64,000 nt of DNA from Betaproteobacteria bacterium (GTDB taxonomy: Bacteria; Pseudomonadota; Gammaproteobacteria; Burkholderiales; SG8-41): NCBI GenBank assembly GCA_016192825.1, contig JACPTK010000091.1, positions 1-64,000 on the forward strand, in the 5' to 3' direction. The notes beneath the pieces are model-generated. The model was not told where the DNA came from, did not search any database, and saw nothing but the letters and a program-made list of their open reading frames with translations. Shown one piece after another: positions 29,429 through 39,420 of this stretch; positions within the stretch are counted from its first letter, which is position 1, and every line of letters begins with the position of its first letter. The position numbers were made by a program, and so were the translations under genes.

Positions 29429-30188
29429 CGGAACTCCGCGTTGCGGCGCCGCAGACCGGGCAGGCGGGGTCCTTCGCCAGCCTGATGGTGCGCACCTGCA
29501 TGGTGAGCGCGTCCAGCAGCAACAGCCGGCCGGCGAGCGTCTCGCCCGTCCCCGCAAGCAGCTTCAGGGCTTCCGCCGCCTGAATCGAGCCGACGATGCC
29601 CGTCAACGGCGCGAACACCCCCATTACCGCGCAGCGCACGTCCTCGCTCTCCCCGTGCTCCGGAAACAGGCAGGCGTAGCACGCGGCACCGGGCGCGCGC
29701 AGGTCGAACACCGCAACCTGCCCGTCGAAGCGCACCGCCGCGCCTGACACGAGCGGCTTCTTCAGCCGCACGCACGCGCGGTTCACGGCGTGACGAGTGG
29801 CGAAATTGTCGCTGCCGTCGATGACGACATCGGCGTCCGCGGCGAGCGTTTCGAGCCGCTTCCCGTCCACCCGCTCGGCCAGCGCGGCTACCTTGACCTC
29901 GGGGTTGATCGCCGCCAGCGTGGCGCGGGCCGAGTCCACTTTCTTGACGCCTATCGAGCCGGTGCGGTGGACGATCTGCCGCTGCAGGTTGGTGAGATCC
30001 ACCGACTCGTCATCGCACAGGGTGATGCTGCCCACGCCCGCGGATGCGAGGTACAGCGCCACCGGCGAGCCGAGCCCGCCCGCCCCGATCACCAGCGCGC
30101 GCGCGGCGATCAGCTTTTCCTGCCCTTCGATGCCGATCTGCGGCAGCAGGATATGGCGGCTGTAGCGCAGCAGCTGCTCGTCGTTCAT
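29421..30188 (-). CDS. moeB: HesA/MoeB/ThiF-family adenylyltransferase
   Basis: RYSRHILLPQIGIEGQEKL; VIGAGGLGSPVALYLASAGVG; DVVIDGSDNFATRHAVN; CYACLFPE. Confidence 0.9.
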   Translation of the reverse strand: MNDEQLLRYSRHILLPQIGIEGQEKLIAARALVIGAGGLGSPVALYLASAGVGSITLCDDESVDLTNLQRQIVHRTGSIGVKKVDSARATLAAINPEVKVAALAERVDGKRLETLAADADVVIDGSDNFATRHAVNRACVRLKKPLVSGAAVRFDGQVAVFDLRAPGAACYACLFPEHGESEDVRCAVMGVFAPLTGIVGSIQAAEALKLLAGTGETLAGRLLLLDALTMQVRTIRLAKDPACPVCGAATRSSEC

Positions 30189-30284
30189 CGTGCGGTGAAG
30201 GGCGCGGCGTGAGGGGAGAGATGAGTGTACAACAAGACGCCCGGCGTTTGCCGGGCGTTGCCTGCTGCCGATTGCCGACCGCCC

Positions 30285-30455
30285 GATGTGTCGGACTTCG
30301 GGTTCAGGACGGGTTTTCGCAGGCCACCCCGGTCGCGATCGGCCCGGCCAGCGGGCGACGCACTGCTAGCCGCCGGTCGGCTCTGCGATTCCCGGGATCA
30401 AACAACCCATGCTTTTGCACCGGCCATTCATAGGGCGATTCCGAAAGGCTGCTCA
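30285..30455. repeat. Long-loop TGTCGG-family pair; diverged copy of 8200-8403
   Basis: tgtcggacttcgggttcaggacgggttttcgcaggccacc...gcgggcgacgcactgctag shared with 8206-8285. Confidence 0.7.
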
Positions 30456-31874
30456 GTTTGCGACGCGGGTCGTGTCGCGGCCCTTCAGGAAAGCGATCGC
30501 CTGGTTGAGCTCGTAGTCGTGCTTGGACACGATCTCGCCGGGCTCGGGCTTGAGCAGCTTCTCGTCGATGTCCTTCGGGCGCGGCGCCGGCGTGAAGTTG
30601 AATTGCTTCGCGGCCGCCGCCGTCGCCTTGGCCTTCTCCTCCTCCTTGCCGTTGTCGGTGAGATGCTTGGTGAGGTCGGACTCGCGCAACTTCAGGCTCG
30701 CGGCGCGCTCGCTCGCGCCGTCATCGAGCGGGATGTCCGGCATGATGCCGCGCGCCTGGATCGAGCGCCCGTTCGGCGTGTAGTAGCGCGCCGTGGTGAG
30801 CTTGATCGCCGTGCTGTTGCCCAGCGGCAGTATGGTCTGCACCGAGCCCTTGCCGAAGGTCTGCTGTCCCATGATCACCGCGCGCTTGTGATCCTGCAGC
30901 GCGCCGGCGACGATTTCGGAGGCCGAGGCCGAGCCGCCGTTCACCAGCACCACCATCGGCACCGTTTTCGCATCCGGCGGCAGCCTTCTGAGGTAGTCTT
31001 CCTTCAGGCGGCCGCGCAGGTAGTGCTCCGGGTTCGCGTTGAGCTTCATCTTCGAGTCCTCGGTGCGGCCGTCGGTGTACACCACCAGCGAGCCCGCGGG
31101 CAGGAAGGCGGCGGACACCGCCACGGCGCCGTTGAGCAGTCCGCCGGGGTCGTTGCGAAGGTCGAGCACGATCCCCTTCATCGGCGCCTGGTTTTCCTTG
31201 AAGTGCCTCTCGATCGCGCGGGCAAGCGTCTCCCCGGTATGCTCCTGGAACTGGCTCACGCGGAAATAGGCATAGCCCGGCTCGAGCAGCCTGGATTTCA
31301 CGCTCTGGATCTTGATGATGGAGCGCGTCAGCGTCACCACGATCGGCTTGGCCTCGCCCTTGCGCACGATGGTCAGCGTGATCTGGGTGTTGGGCTTGCC
31401 GCGCATGCGCTTCACGGCCTCGCTCAGCGTCATGCCCTTCACGGAAATCTCGTCGAGCTTGACGATGAGATCGCCGGGCTTGATGCCGGCGCGCGCGGCG
31501 GGCGTGTCGTCGATCGGGGCCACCACCTTGACGAAGCCGTCCTCCATGCCGACCTCGATGCCGAGGCCGCCGAATTCTCCCTGCGTGCCGACCTGCAGTT
31601 CCCTGAACGCTTCCTGGTCGAGATACGAGGAATGGGGGTCGAGGCCGGTCAGCATGCCGTTGATCGCCTCGGTGATGAGCTTCTTGTCGTCCACCGGCTC
31701 GACGTAATCGCTCTTCACGCGGCCGAACACCTCGGTGAACGCGCGCAGCTCCTCGATCGGCAGCGGGGCGGTCGCCGTTGCCTTCTGCGCCACCGCCGAG
31801 AAATTGAGGCTCACCGCGACGCCGATCAGCGCCCCGGTGACCAACAGGCCGATTTGATGCAGCTTGTTACGCAT
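30453..31874 (-). CDS. ctpA: S41-family C-terminal processing peptidase
   Basis: PDZ IKPGDLIVKLDEISVKGMT; LVNGGSASASEIVAGALQDHKRAVIMGQQTFGKGSVQTI. Confidence 0.93.
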   Translation of the reverse strand: MRNKLHQIGLLVTGALIGVAVSLNFSAVAQKATATAPLPIEELRAFTEVFGRVKSDYVEPVDDKKLITEAINGMLTGLDPHSSYLDQEAFRELQVGTQGEFGGLGIEVGMEDGFVKVVAPIDDTPAARAGIKPGDLIVKLDEISVKGMTLSEAVKRMRGKPNTQITLTIVRKGEAKPIVVTLTRSIIKIQSVKSRLLEPGYAYFRVSQFQEHTGETLARAIERHFKENQAPMKGIVLDLRNDPGGLLNGAVAVSAAFLPAGSLVVYTDGRTEDSKMKLNANPEHYLRGRLKEDYLRRLPPDAKTVPMVVLVNGGSASASEIVAGALQDHKRAVIMGQQTFGKGSVQTILPLGNSTAIKLTTARYYTPNGRSIQARGIMPDIPLDDGASERAASLKLRESDLTKHLTDNGKEEEKAKATAAAAKQFNFTPAPRPKDIDEKLLKPEPGEIVSKHDYELNQAIAFLKGRDTTRVAN

Positions 31875-31892
31875 TGCGCGCTCCTGAAGAAC

Positions 31893-31985
31893 CGTGAGTC
31901 GTGAGTGGTGAGTAGTGAATGGAGAAACCGCCCGCTCCAGCTCCAAGCGGTTGTTACCACTCACCAATCACTACTCACATTCACC
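31893..31985. repeat. 7-bp-period inverted arms upstream of ctpA
   Basis: gtgagtcgtgagtggtgagtagtgaatg ... cactcaccaatcactactcacattcacc. Confidence 0.8.
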
Positions 31986-33237
31986 GTATGTTGACCCAGT
32001 CCAGGGGATCCAGCGGCCGGCCCTGGTACCGGAGTTCGAAGTATAAACCCGAATCGGCATTGCCGCCGCTCGCGCCGACCGCGCCGATCGGCTCGCCGCC
32101 GCGGATCGGCTCGCCGACCCGCTTGTAGAGCGCCTCGTTGTTGCCGTAGAGGCTCATGTAGGCGTCGCCGTGATCGACGATCATCAGGTTGCCGAAGCCG
32201 CGCAGCCAGTCGGCGAATACCACCCGCCCGTCGCCCACCGCCCGGACCTCCTCGCCGGCCCGGGCGAGGATGAACCACCCCTTCCAGAGCGCCCCGCCGT
32301 CCGAACGTGGACTGCCGAAGCGGTTCGCAAGTTCCCCGCGGACCGGCAGGCGCATCCTGCCCTTCAGGCTCAGGAAGGGGGATTCCTCGCCGGCGCCCTG
32401 CGGAACGCGCTCGCTCCCCGGCCGCGGCGCGGGCCGCGCGCGCGCGACCAGCTTCGACAGGCTCTCGACGAGCCGGGCAAGCCGGCTCTCGTTGCGCTTC
32501 AGCGTGCCGATTTCGCGCCGCTGGCGCTGGACGTCGAGTGAAATCCGGGCGAGCATCTCGCCGCGCGCGCGCTTGTCGCGCTCGAGGCGCGCGCGCAGCG
32601 CCTGGCTTGCGGCGGTAACGGCGGCGAGCTCCGCCGCCTCCCGCGCCGTTTCCTGGGAGAGCTGGCGCACCCGCGCGAGGCCGCCGCGCGTCTCCGCGAT
32701 CAGCCGCGCCCGCGCGCGGGAGAGGTAGCCGAAATAATGCAGGCGGCGCGCGATCTCATGGGGATCCTCGCGGTTGAGCAGAAGCTTCAGCGGCTCGGAA
32801 CGGCCGCCGAGGTAATGCTGGTGGAGCATGCGCGCGAGCAGCGACTGCTGCGCTTTCAGCGAGGCTTCGTTCCGGAGCGACTCGGCGTGGAGTTCCGCGA
32901 GCCGCCGGTTGATCTCGCGGGACCGGGCCCCGAGCTCGCGCAGCTCGCGGTTCGCCTCCGAGATCGCGCGCTCCGATTCCCTCAGCGCGTCGGCTGCCTC
33001 GCTCTTCGATTCTTCCGCATCCGCAAGCCGCTTTTGCAGCGCCTCGATGCGGCCGCGCAGTTCGCGCAGCTCCTTTTCCTTCGGGCCGGCCCCCGCGGGC
33101 TCCGCGTCCGGGCCCGCCAGCAGCAGGAGGAGAAGGAGGGCGGCGGCCGCGAGGCGTTTGTCGGACACAAGCCGGACAAACTCCTTATGCAAAACCACCC
33201 GCACGAAAATGGAAGTAAAAGGCAGTGAATACCTCAT
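31981..33237 (-). CDS. envC: EnvC-like murein hydrolase activator (coiled coil + M23 domain)
   Basis: Coiled coil plus LPVRGELANRFGSPRSDGGALWKGWFI...VFADWLRGFGNLMIVDHGDAYMSLYGNNE. Confidence 0.85.
   Translation of the reverse strand: MRYSLPFTSIFVRVVLHKEFVRLVSDKRLAAAALLLLLLLAGPDAEPAGAGPKEKELRELRGRIEALQKRLADAEESKSEAADALRESERAISEANRELRELGARSREINRRLAELHAESLRNEASLKAQQSLLARMLHQHYLGGRSEPLKLLLNREDPHEIARRLHYFGYLSRARARLIAETRGGLARVRQLSQETAREAAELAAVTAASQALRARLERDKRARGEMLARISLDVQRQRREIGTLKRNESRLARLVESLSKLVARARPAPRPGSERVPQGAGEESPFLSLKGRMRLPVRGELANRFGSPRSDGGALWKGWFILARAGEEVRAVGDGRVVFADWLRGFGNLMIVDHGDAYMSLYGNNEALYKRVGEPIRGGEPIGAVGASGGNADSGLYFELRYQGRPLDPLDWVNIR
33152..33186. repeat. TGTCGG hairpin inside the 5' coding end of the envC-like gene
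   Basis: aggcgtttgtcggacacaagccggacaaactcctt encodes KEFVRLVSDKRL before the hydrophobic core. Confidence 0.75.
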
Positions 33238-33322
33238 TGGCAGCCTACTCGCGCGCCCATCGGTGACCCATGGGGGTCGTTATCCTGGGTTTCATTCGAA
33301 ATCCGCGAGCGGTATTGCCGTA

Positions 33323-33358
33323 AGCAGCCTGCCGGATAACCAAATCTGACAGGCTGCT
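33323..33358. repeat. TGTCGG-family hairpin at the gpmI stop codon
   Basis: agcagcctgccggataaccaaatctgacaggctgct. Confidence 0.8.
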
Positions 33359-34890
33359 TACGTGAAGGTGATGAGGGGCTTTCCGGTCATCTGCGGCGGC
33401 TGCGGCAGGCCCATCATGGCGAGCAGGGTGGGCGCCACGTCCTGCAGCGCGCCGCCGCTCGCGATCCTCGCCGTGCGCCCGATGTAGAGCAGCGGCACGA
33501 GATTGAGCGTGTGCGCCGTGTGAGGCTGCCGCGTCGCGGGGTCGAGCATGGTCTCCGCATTGCCGTGGTCGGCGGTGATCAGCACCTCGCCGCCGGTCTC
33601 CCGCATCGCGTCCACCACGTGCCCGATGCATTCGTCCAGCACCTCGATGGCACGGGTGGCCGCCGCCAGCTTGCCGGTGTGCCCGACCATGTCGCCGTTC
33701 GCGTAGTTGCAGACGATGGCGTCGTAGCGGCGGCTGCGGATCGCCCCCACCAGCTTCTCCGTCACCTCGTAGGCGCTCATCTCGGGCTTCAGGTCGTAGG
33801 TCGCGACTTTGGGCGAGGGCACCAGGATGCGGTCCTCGCCGGCGTACGGCTTCTCGACGCCCCCGTTCAGGAAGTAGGTCACGTGCGCGTATTTCTCGGT
33901 CTCGGCGATGCGCAGCTGTTTCAGCCCTTGCGAGGAAAGGTATTCGCCGAAGCCGTTTTTGACGCTCTGGGGCAGGAACGCCGCCGGGATGTGCGCGAAG
34001 TCCTCGCCGTAGCGCGTCAGCGTGCACAGATAGCCCAGCTTGGGAAAATGCGCCCGGGCGAAGCCGTTGAACGCCCCGTCGGTGAGCGCGCGGGTGAGCT
34101 GCCGGGCGCGGTCGGCGCGGAAATTCATGAAGACGACCGCGTCGCCATCGCTCATGGGGAGGTCGGCGGGCCCGATGGCGGTGGCCTTGACGAACTCGTC
34201 GGTTTCGCCGCGCGCATAGGCCGCGCGCAAGCCCTCGATCGCGCTCGCGGCGCGGTACTCGGCCCGTCCACGGGTGATGAGATCGTAAGCGGGCTGCACG
34301 CGCTCCCACCGGTTGTCGCGGTCCATCGCGTAATAGCGGCCGCAGATCGAGGCGATGCTGCCGGCCTTGAGCCCGTCGCATTGCTTCTGCAGTGCGGCGA
34401 GCGAGGCTTCGGCGCTTTTCGGAGGGGTGTCGCGGCCGTCGAGAAAAGCGTGCACCCGCAGGTCCTTCACGCCTGTGCGCGCCGCCAGCTCCAGCATCGC
34501 GTAAATCTGGGATTCGTGGCTGTGCACGCCGCCGGGAGAGACGAGCCCCAGGACGTGCAGCGCGCGGCCGGCGTCGCGCGCATGCTCCGCCGCCTTCCGC
34601 AGCACCGGGTTCCTGGAGAACTCGCCGGTCTCGATCGCATTCTCGATCCGGGTGTAGTCCTGGTACACCACGCGCCCCGCGCCGATGTTCATGTGCCCGA
34701 CCTCGGAATTCCCCATCTGGTCCTTGGGCAGGCCCACCCATTTCTCGGAGGCGTCGATGATGGTGTGGGGACAGGTCTGCCACAGGAAGTTCCAGTGCGG
34801 CTTGCGCGCCTGGCAGATGGCGTTGTCCTCGCATTCCTCGCGGTGCCCGAAACCGTCGAGTATGATCAGCAGAACCGGAGTGGCTTTCAT
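33358..34890 (-). CDS. gpmI: 2,3-bisphosphoglycerate-independent phosphoglycerate mutase
   Basis: VLLIILDGFGHREE; GNSEVGHMNIGAGRVVYQDYTRI; LITADHGNAETMLD. Confidence 0.95.
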   Translation of the reverse strand: MKATPVLLIILDGFGHREECEDNAICQARKPHWNFLWQTCPHTIIDASEKWVGLPKDQMGNSEVGHMNIGAGRVVYQDYTRIENAIETGEFSRNPVLRKAAEHARDAGRALHVLGLVSPGGVHSHESQIYAMLELAARTGVKDLRVHAFLDGRDTPPKSAEASLAALQKQCDGLKAGSIASICGRYYAMDRDNRWERVQPAYDLITRGRAEYRAASAIEGLRAAYARGETDEFVKATAIGPADLPMSDGDAVVFMNFRADRARQLTRALTDGAFNGFARAHFPKLGYLCTLTRYGEDFAHIPAAFLPQSVKNGFGEYLSSQGLKQLRIAETEKYAHVTYFLNGGVEKPYAGEDRILVPSPKVATYDLKPEMSAYEVTEKLVGAIRSRRYDAIVCNYANGDMVGHTGKLAAATRAIEVLDECIGHVVDAMRETGGEVLITADHGNAETMLDPATRQPHTAHTLNLVPLLYIGRTARIASGGALQDVAPTLLAMMGLPQPPQMTGKPLITFT

Positions 34891-34902
34891 GATTTCACGG
34901 AC

Positions 34903-34938
34903 AAGGATTTTGTCGGGCTGGGGCTCGACAAAATCCTA
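34903..34938. repeat. TGTCGG hairpin 12 nt upstream of the gpmI start codon
   Basis: aaggattttgtcgggctggggctcgacaaaatccta. Confidence 0.85.
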
Positions 34939-35021
34939 ACGAAGGTCCGACCCGACGAATAGGACAAGGCAGGATCGCGGAGACACGAACTTGACCGGGC
35001 TTCCGTTTCCATCGCTGGGGC

Positions 35022-36812
35022 ATGGTGCCGTCCGCGGACCATTCTAAACCATTTGCCCGCGCCAGCCTGCTGCTGGTCGGGCTGATGTTCGTGCTGCCGT
35101 TCCTGCAGCCGTTCCACTATTATCCGCTGACCTCGTTCTACAGCGAATGGCTCGCGTTCGCGCTCGGACTCGCTGCGGCGACGCTGCTCCTGCGCAAGGA
35201 GCCATGGCGCGAAGCGGCGCTGCCAGTGGTCGCGATCGTGCCGATCGGGTTGGCGGCGGTCATCGGGCTGCAAGCCGCGCTTGGGCGCGTGCCATATCCC
35301 GAGCAGGCACTGACCGTGACGCTCTACCTTTTATGGGCGGTCTTGCTGGTTCTGCTCGGCTCCGCGCTCCGGCGCATGCTGGCGCTCACGGACGTCGCAT
35401 CGGTGCTCGCGTGGTTTCTGCTCGCCGGCGGTATCCTCAGCGCGCTGATCGGACTGCTCCAGCATTATCAGTTTCCGACTCCCGTTGATTTCCTCGTTGC
35501 GCGCAAGGTCGCGCAGAAAGTGTACGGCAACCTCGGGCAGCCCAATCACTTCGCTTCATACGTCACGTTGTCGCTTGCCTCGGCGGGCTATCTGTACGCA
35601 TGCCGGCGCCTGCATGGCGCGCTGGCCGGGGGCTGCATGGCGCTGTTTCTGCTGGTACTGGCGCTCTCAGGGTCGCGCAGCACCTGGTTCTATCTCGGAG
35701 CGCTTGGGGTGCTCGCCCTGCTCCTGCACGTCCGCCGGCGCGATGACGGGAGCCGCCGCCTCGCGCTTGCCGGAGGATTGCTGCTGCCTGGCTTCCTCGT
35801 CGCGCTGGGCGCGACAACGCTGCCGTTCATGTTGCCGCCCGCGGAATCACCGCTGCTCCCCGCGGAGCGGCTGTTCCAGGCGGCGGACGGCATCGAGCCG
35901 CGCCTGCAACTCTGGAGGGAAGCCTGGCTCATGTTTCTCGGCGCGCCGGTCCTCGGCGCAGGCTGGGGACAGTTCACGTGGCACCACTTCGGATATCAGG
36001 CAGCGACCGGCGCCTCGGCAGCACCCGGCCTGTTCAACCACGCCCACAACATCGTGATGCAGCTGATGGCTGAAACCGGGCTGGTCGGCGCGACGATAAT
36101 CGTCGGAGCGTTGGTGCTTTGGCTCGCGGACCTCAGGCGCGTCCGGTTCGGTCTCGAATGGGGGTGGCTGCTTGCGCTGCTTGCCGTCATCGGCATCCAC
36201 AGCCTGCTCGAATTACCGTTGTGGTATTCGTACTTTCTCGGCATGGCGGCGTTGCTGCTGGGACTCGGCGCGGAGCGCGTGCTTGCGCTGCGGTTCTCGG
36301 GCGCGGTGCGCATGGTCGCTTCGCTTGCCGTCATCTCAGGCTGGGTGAACCTCGGCTTCATGCTGTCCGCTTACCGGGATTTCGAGCGCCTGGTATTCCT
36401 GCCTGAGCGCGCCGCGGCGCGGCCGCAAGATGATGCGGAATTTGCCAAGGCGGTCGTCAGCCTGTATCGCGAGCCGTCGCTCGTTCCGTATATCGAGCTG
36501 GCGATCGCGTTCGGCGTCACGGTGAACGAAGACCGGCTGCCGGACAAGCTTGCGCTCGTTTCCCGCGCCGAGCGTTTTGCGCCGGTGGCCGTCGTGGCGC
36601 ATCGCCGTGCGCTGTTGCTGGCGCTCGCGGGCGAGCGTGAAGCGGCGCTTGCGCAACTCGAGCGCTCGCTGCGTGTCTATCCCGAGGATGCCCGCGACAT
36701 CGCCGCCCAGCTTGAAGTGCTCGCGAGCCGGCATCCCGGCGAGTTCATGCCCCTGCTAGAATTGGCCCTGGCCAGAGGCGCGGAATTTCGCGCGCGCGCC
36801 GCGACCCAGTGA
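35022..36812 (+). CDS. PglL/Wzy-type O-oligosaccharyltransferase/O-antigen ligase-like membrane protein (copy 1)
   Basis: Polytopic; GNLGQPNHFASYVTLSLAS; GAGWGQFTWHHF; FNHAHNIVMQLMAETGLVGA; HSLLELPLWYSYFLGMAALLLG. Confidence 0.8.
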   Translation: MVPSADHSKPFARASLLLVGLMFVLPFLQPFHYYPLTSFYSEWLAFALGLAAATLLLRKEPWREAALPVVAIVPIGLAAVIGLQAALGRVPYPEQALTVTLYLLWAVLLVLLGSALRRMLALTDVASVLAWFLLAGGILSALIGLLQHYQFPTPVDFLVARKVAQKVYGNLGQPNHFASYVTLSLASAGYLYACRRLHGALAGGCMALFLLVLALSGSRSTWFYLGALGVLALLLHVRRRDDGSRRLALAGGLLLPGFLVALGATTLPFMLPPAESPLLPAERLFQAADGIEPRLQLWREAWLMFLGAPVLGAGWGQFTWHHFGYQAATGASAAPGLFNHAHNIVMQLMAETGLVGATIIVGALVLWLADLRRVRFGLEWGWLLALLAVIGIHSLLELPLWYSYFLGMAALLLGLGAERVLALRFSGAVRMVASLAVISGWVNLGFMLSAYRDFERLVFLPERAAARPQDDAEFAKAVVSLYREPSLVPYIELAIAFGVTVNEDRLPDKLALVSRAERFAPVAVVAHRRALLLALAGEREAALAQLERSLRVYPEDARDIAAQLEVLASRHPGEFMPLLELALARGAEFRARAATQ

Positions 36813-36849
36813 CCAGCATCCCTCCCGTGCGGCGCGTTCACGAGACCAT

Positions 36850-36884
36850 AAGGAGTTTGTCGGAGCCAAGTCCGGCAAAATCCT
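36850..36884. repeat. TGTCGG hairpin ending 6 nt before the copy-2 ATG
   Basis: aaggagtttgtcggagccaagtccggcaaaatcct agcgcgATG. Confidence 0.8.
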
Positions 36885-36890
36885 AGCGCG

Positions 36891-38657
36891 ATGCCACCGC
36901 TGACGCGCTTCGCGGCACCCCGTTTCAGCCTCATCGCGACAGGATTGCTGTGGACGCTGCCGTTCCTGCAGCCCCACCATCGGTATCCGCTGACCTCGTT
37001 CTACAGCGAGTGGCTTGCCATCGTCCTCGGCCTCGTGGCCCTGGTTCTGCTGCTAAACCGGCAGCACGGGCGGGAGACGCAATGTCCCGTCACCGTGCTG
37101 TTCATCCTCGGCTTCGTCGCGCTGCTTGCGCTGCAGTTTGCAGCCGGCCGCATTCCGTACGCGGGAATGGCATTGGTCGCGGCGCTCTATCTCGGGTGGG
37201 CAGCGCTGCTCATGATTCTGGGCGGCGCGCTGCGCCGCGACCTGGGCTTGACCACCGTCGTGACGACGCTCGCGTGGTTCCTGCTCGCTGCCGGGTGCCT
37301 CAACGCGATCATCGCGTTGCTGCAATACTTCGATATTGCGACGCTGTTCGACCCGCTGATCGCCCGCACGGGCGGCGCCGCGGTGTACGGCAACCTGGCT
37401 CAACGGAATCATTTTGCCAGCTACTCCATGCTGGCGTTTGCCTCGATTGCGTACCTGTTCGCGCGAGGGCGGATACCCGGGGCCCTGGCCGTCGCGGCTG
37501 CGGCGCCGCTCGCTTTCACGCTCGGGCTGTCAGGTTCGCGCAGCGTGCTGCTGTATCTTGCCGTTGTGCTGGCGCTCGCAGTGCCGTTTTTCCGGGGGAC
37601 GGATCCGGGTGGTCGGCGGCTCCTTGCATGCGTGGCCGTTTTCCTCGCCGGCGCCGTGGCATCGCAGTGGATCGCGACCCTGCCAGGGCTCGCGCCGACC
37701 GGTGGCGCCGTCACGACGGCGCAGCGGTACTTTTCCGATGTGGAAAGCGTCAATCAGCGCATCCACCTGGCCGCCGAGTCGTGGTGGATGCTCCTTCGGG
37801 CGCCGCTACTGGGCGTAGGGTGGGGTCAGTTCGCGCTGCACGAGTTTGAGTATCGCTCGCTGTTCGGCCTGACCGCATTGGGGTGGCCTCACCATAATGC
37901 CCACAATATCGTGCTGCACTTGCTTGCCGTAGCCGGCCTGCTCGGCGCGTCCCTGATCGTTGGCGCGGCCGCATTCTGGTTGTGGGGACTCCGGCGCGCC
38001 GCATTCGACCTCGAGCGCTGGTGGTTGCTCGTGCTGATTGCGGTGATTGGCGTCCACAGCCTGCTGGAGTATCCGCTCTGGTACGCCTATTTCCTGGGAA
38101 TCGCCGCGGTCGTGCTGGGACTGGGTTCGGAGCGTAACCTGACCCTGCGCCCCGGGCGCGCGGGCGCGATCACCGTGCTGCTGCTTCTCGGGACCGGCGT
38201 TTACTTCGCCGCTTCAGCGCTCCACGGGTATCGCGAATTCGAGCGGCTGTTTGCCCGTGACGCCGCCGTGCCCGAGGGAAACGAGCGCGCAATCATCTTG
38301 TCGCGCGCCCACCGCGAGCCCATGCTCAGGCCTTATGCCGAGCTCGCCATCTCCTTTGACCTTCGCGTGGACGCCGAGCGGCTGCGCGACAAGCTCGCGC
38401 TCAACGGCCGGGTGATGCGCTTCGCGCCGATCGACGTCGTGGTCTACCGGCAGGCCATGCTGCTCGCGCTGGCGGGCGAGCCCCAGGCCGCGGCGCGCCA
38501 GCTGGAGCGTGCCGCGCGCGTCTATCCCGGCGAGCTGGCGACCACCGTCTCGACCCTGCGGGAACTGGCGGCGCGGTACCCCCGCGAGATGGAGCCTCTG
38601 CTAGAATTGGCGGCCGCGATATCCGCGGAGCGGCGCGCCGGGCGCGTCGACCATTAG
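36891..38657 (+). CDS. PglL/Wzy-type O-oligosaccharyltransferase-like membrane protein (copy 2, tandem paralog)
   Basis: PFLQPHHRYPLTSFYSEWLA (copy 1: PFLQPFHYYPLTSFYSEWLA); GNLAQRNHFASYSML; GVGWGQFALHEF; HHNAHNIVLHLLAVAGLLGA. Confidence 0.8.
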   Translation: MPPLTRFAAPRFSLIATGLLWTLPFLQPHHRYPLTSFYSEWLAIVLGLVALVLLLNRQHGRETQCPVTVLFILGFVALLALQFAAGRIPYAGMALVAALYLGWAALLMILGGALRRDLGLTTVVTTLAWFLLAAGCLNAIIALLQYFDIATLFDPLIARTGGAAVYGNLAQRNHFASYSMLAFASIAYLFARGRIPGALAVAAAAPLAFTLGLSGSRSVLLYLAVVLALAVPFFRGTDPGGRRLLACVAVFLAGAVASQWIATLPGLAPTGGAVTTAQRYFSDVESVNQRIHLAAESWWMLLRAPLLGVGWGQFALHEFEYRSLFGLTALGWPHHNAHNIVLHLLAVAGLLGASLIVGAAAFWLWGLRRAAFDLERWWLLVLIAVIGVHSLLEYPLWYAYFLGIAAVVLGLGSERNLTLRPGRAGAITVLLLLGTGVYFAASALHGYREFERLFARDAAVPEGNERAIILSRAHREPMLRPYAELAISFDLRVDAERLRDKLALNGRVMRFAPIDVVVYRQAMLLALAGEPQAAARQLERAARVYPGELATTVSTLRELAARYPREMEPLLELAAAISAERRAGRVDH

Positions 38658-38682
38658 CCGGCGCGGAACGTAGGAATTCACG

Positions 38683-39117
38683 TTGGAACAGTTTCTGGTC
38701 TTTCTGCAGAAAAGCCCGCTTAACATGCTGCTGTTCGGGCTGGCGCTGGCGTCGGGCGGCATGCTGATCTGGCCGCTCGTCTCGCGGCCGTTCCGGCGGA
38801 TCCACGAGCTGGGCGCGTTCGAGGCGGTGCAGCTCATCAACCGGCGCGATGCGCTGGTGCTCGACATCCGGGACACGGGCGACTACGCTGCGGGGCACAT
38901 CACCCAGGCCAGGCACATCCCCGAGGCCCAGCTTCGCGACCGCATGAAGGAGCTCGAAAAGTACCGCTCGCGACCGATCATCGTCAGCTGCCGCTCCGGC
39001 TCGAGGGCGTCCGCGGTGAGCGGCGCGCTGCGCAAGCAGGGCTTTCCCGAGGTGTTCGCGCTGCGCGGCGGCATCGCCGCGTGGCAGCAGGCGGGCATGC
39101 CGCTGGAAAAGAACTAG
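38683..39117 (+). CDS. Rhodanese-like domain membrane protein (TTG start)
   Basis: ALVLDIRDTGDYAAGHITQARHIPEAQL; PIIVSCRSGSRASAV. Confidence 0.88.
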   Translation: MEQFLVFLQKSPLNMLLFGLALASGGMLIWPLVSRPFRRIHELGAFEAVQLINRRDALVLDIRDTGDYAAGHITQARHIPEAQLRDRMKELEKYRSRPIIVSCRSGSRASAVSGALRKQGFPEVFALRGGIAAWQQAGMPLEKN

Positions 39118-39126
39118 AGGCCCTGA

Positions 39127-39420
39127 TTGACCAAGGTCACGATGTACAGCACGGGCGTTTGCCCGTTCTGTCAGATGGCCGAGCGACTGCTGCGTTCCAA
39201 GGGGGTGTCCGCGATCGACAGGATCCGCGTGGACCTGGAACCGGAGCGGCGCGTGGAGATGATGGAGAAAACCGGCCGCCGCACCGTTCCCCAGATCTAC
39301 ATCGGCGAGACGCACGTCGGCGGCTACGACGATCTCGCGGCGCTGAACCGCGCGGGCCGGCTGGACGAGTTGCTGCGGGCTGTCCAGGGCGCGCGAAACC
39401 CTGAGGCAAGCAAGCCATGA
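39127..39420 (+). CDS. grxC: Glutaredoxin 3
   Basis: VTMYSTGVCPFCQMAERLL; RRTVPQIYIGETHVGGYDDL. Confidence 0.93.
   Translation: MTKVTMYSTGVCPFCQMAERLLRSKGVSAIDRIRVDLEPERRVEMMEKTGRRTVPQIYIGETHVGGYDDLAALNRAGRLDELLRAVQGARNPEASKP

Noticed and set aside
30225-31904. 559-aa plus-strand ORF antisense to ctpA
   Set aside because: CtpA on the minus strand has clear PDZ and S41 motifs; this is a shadow.
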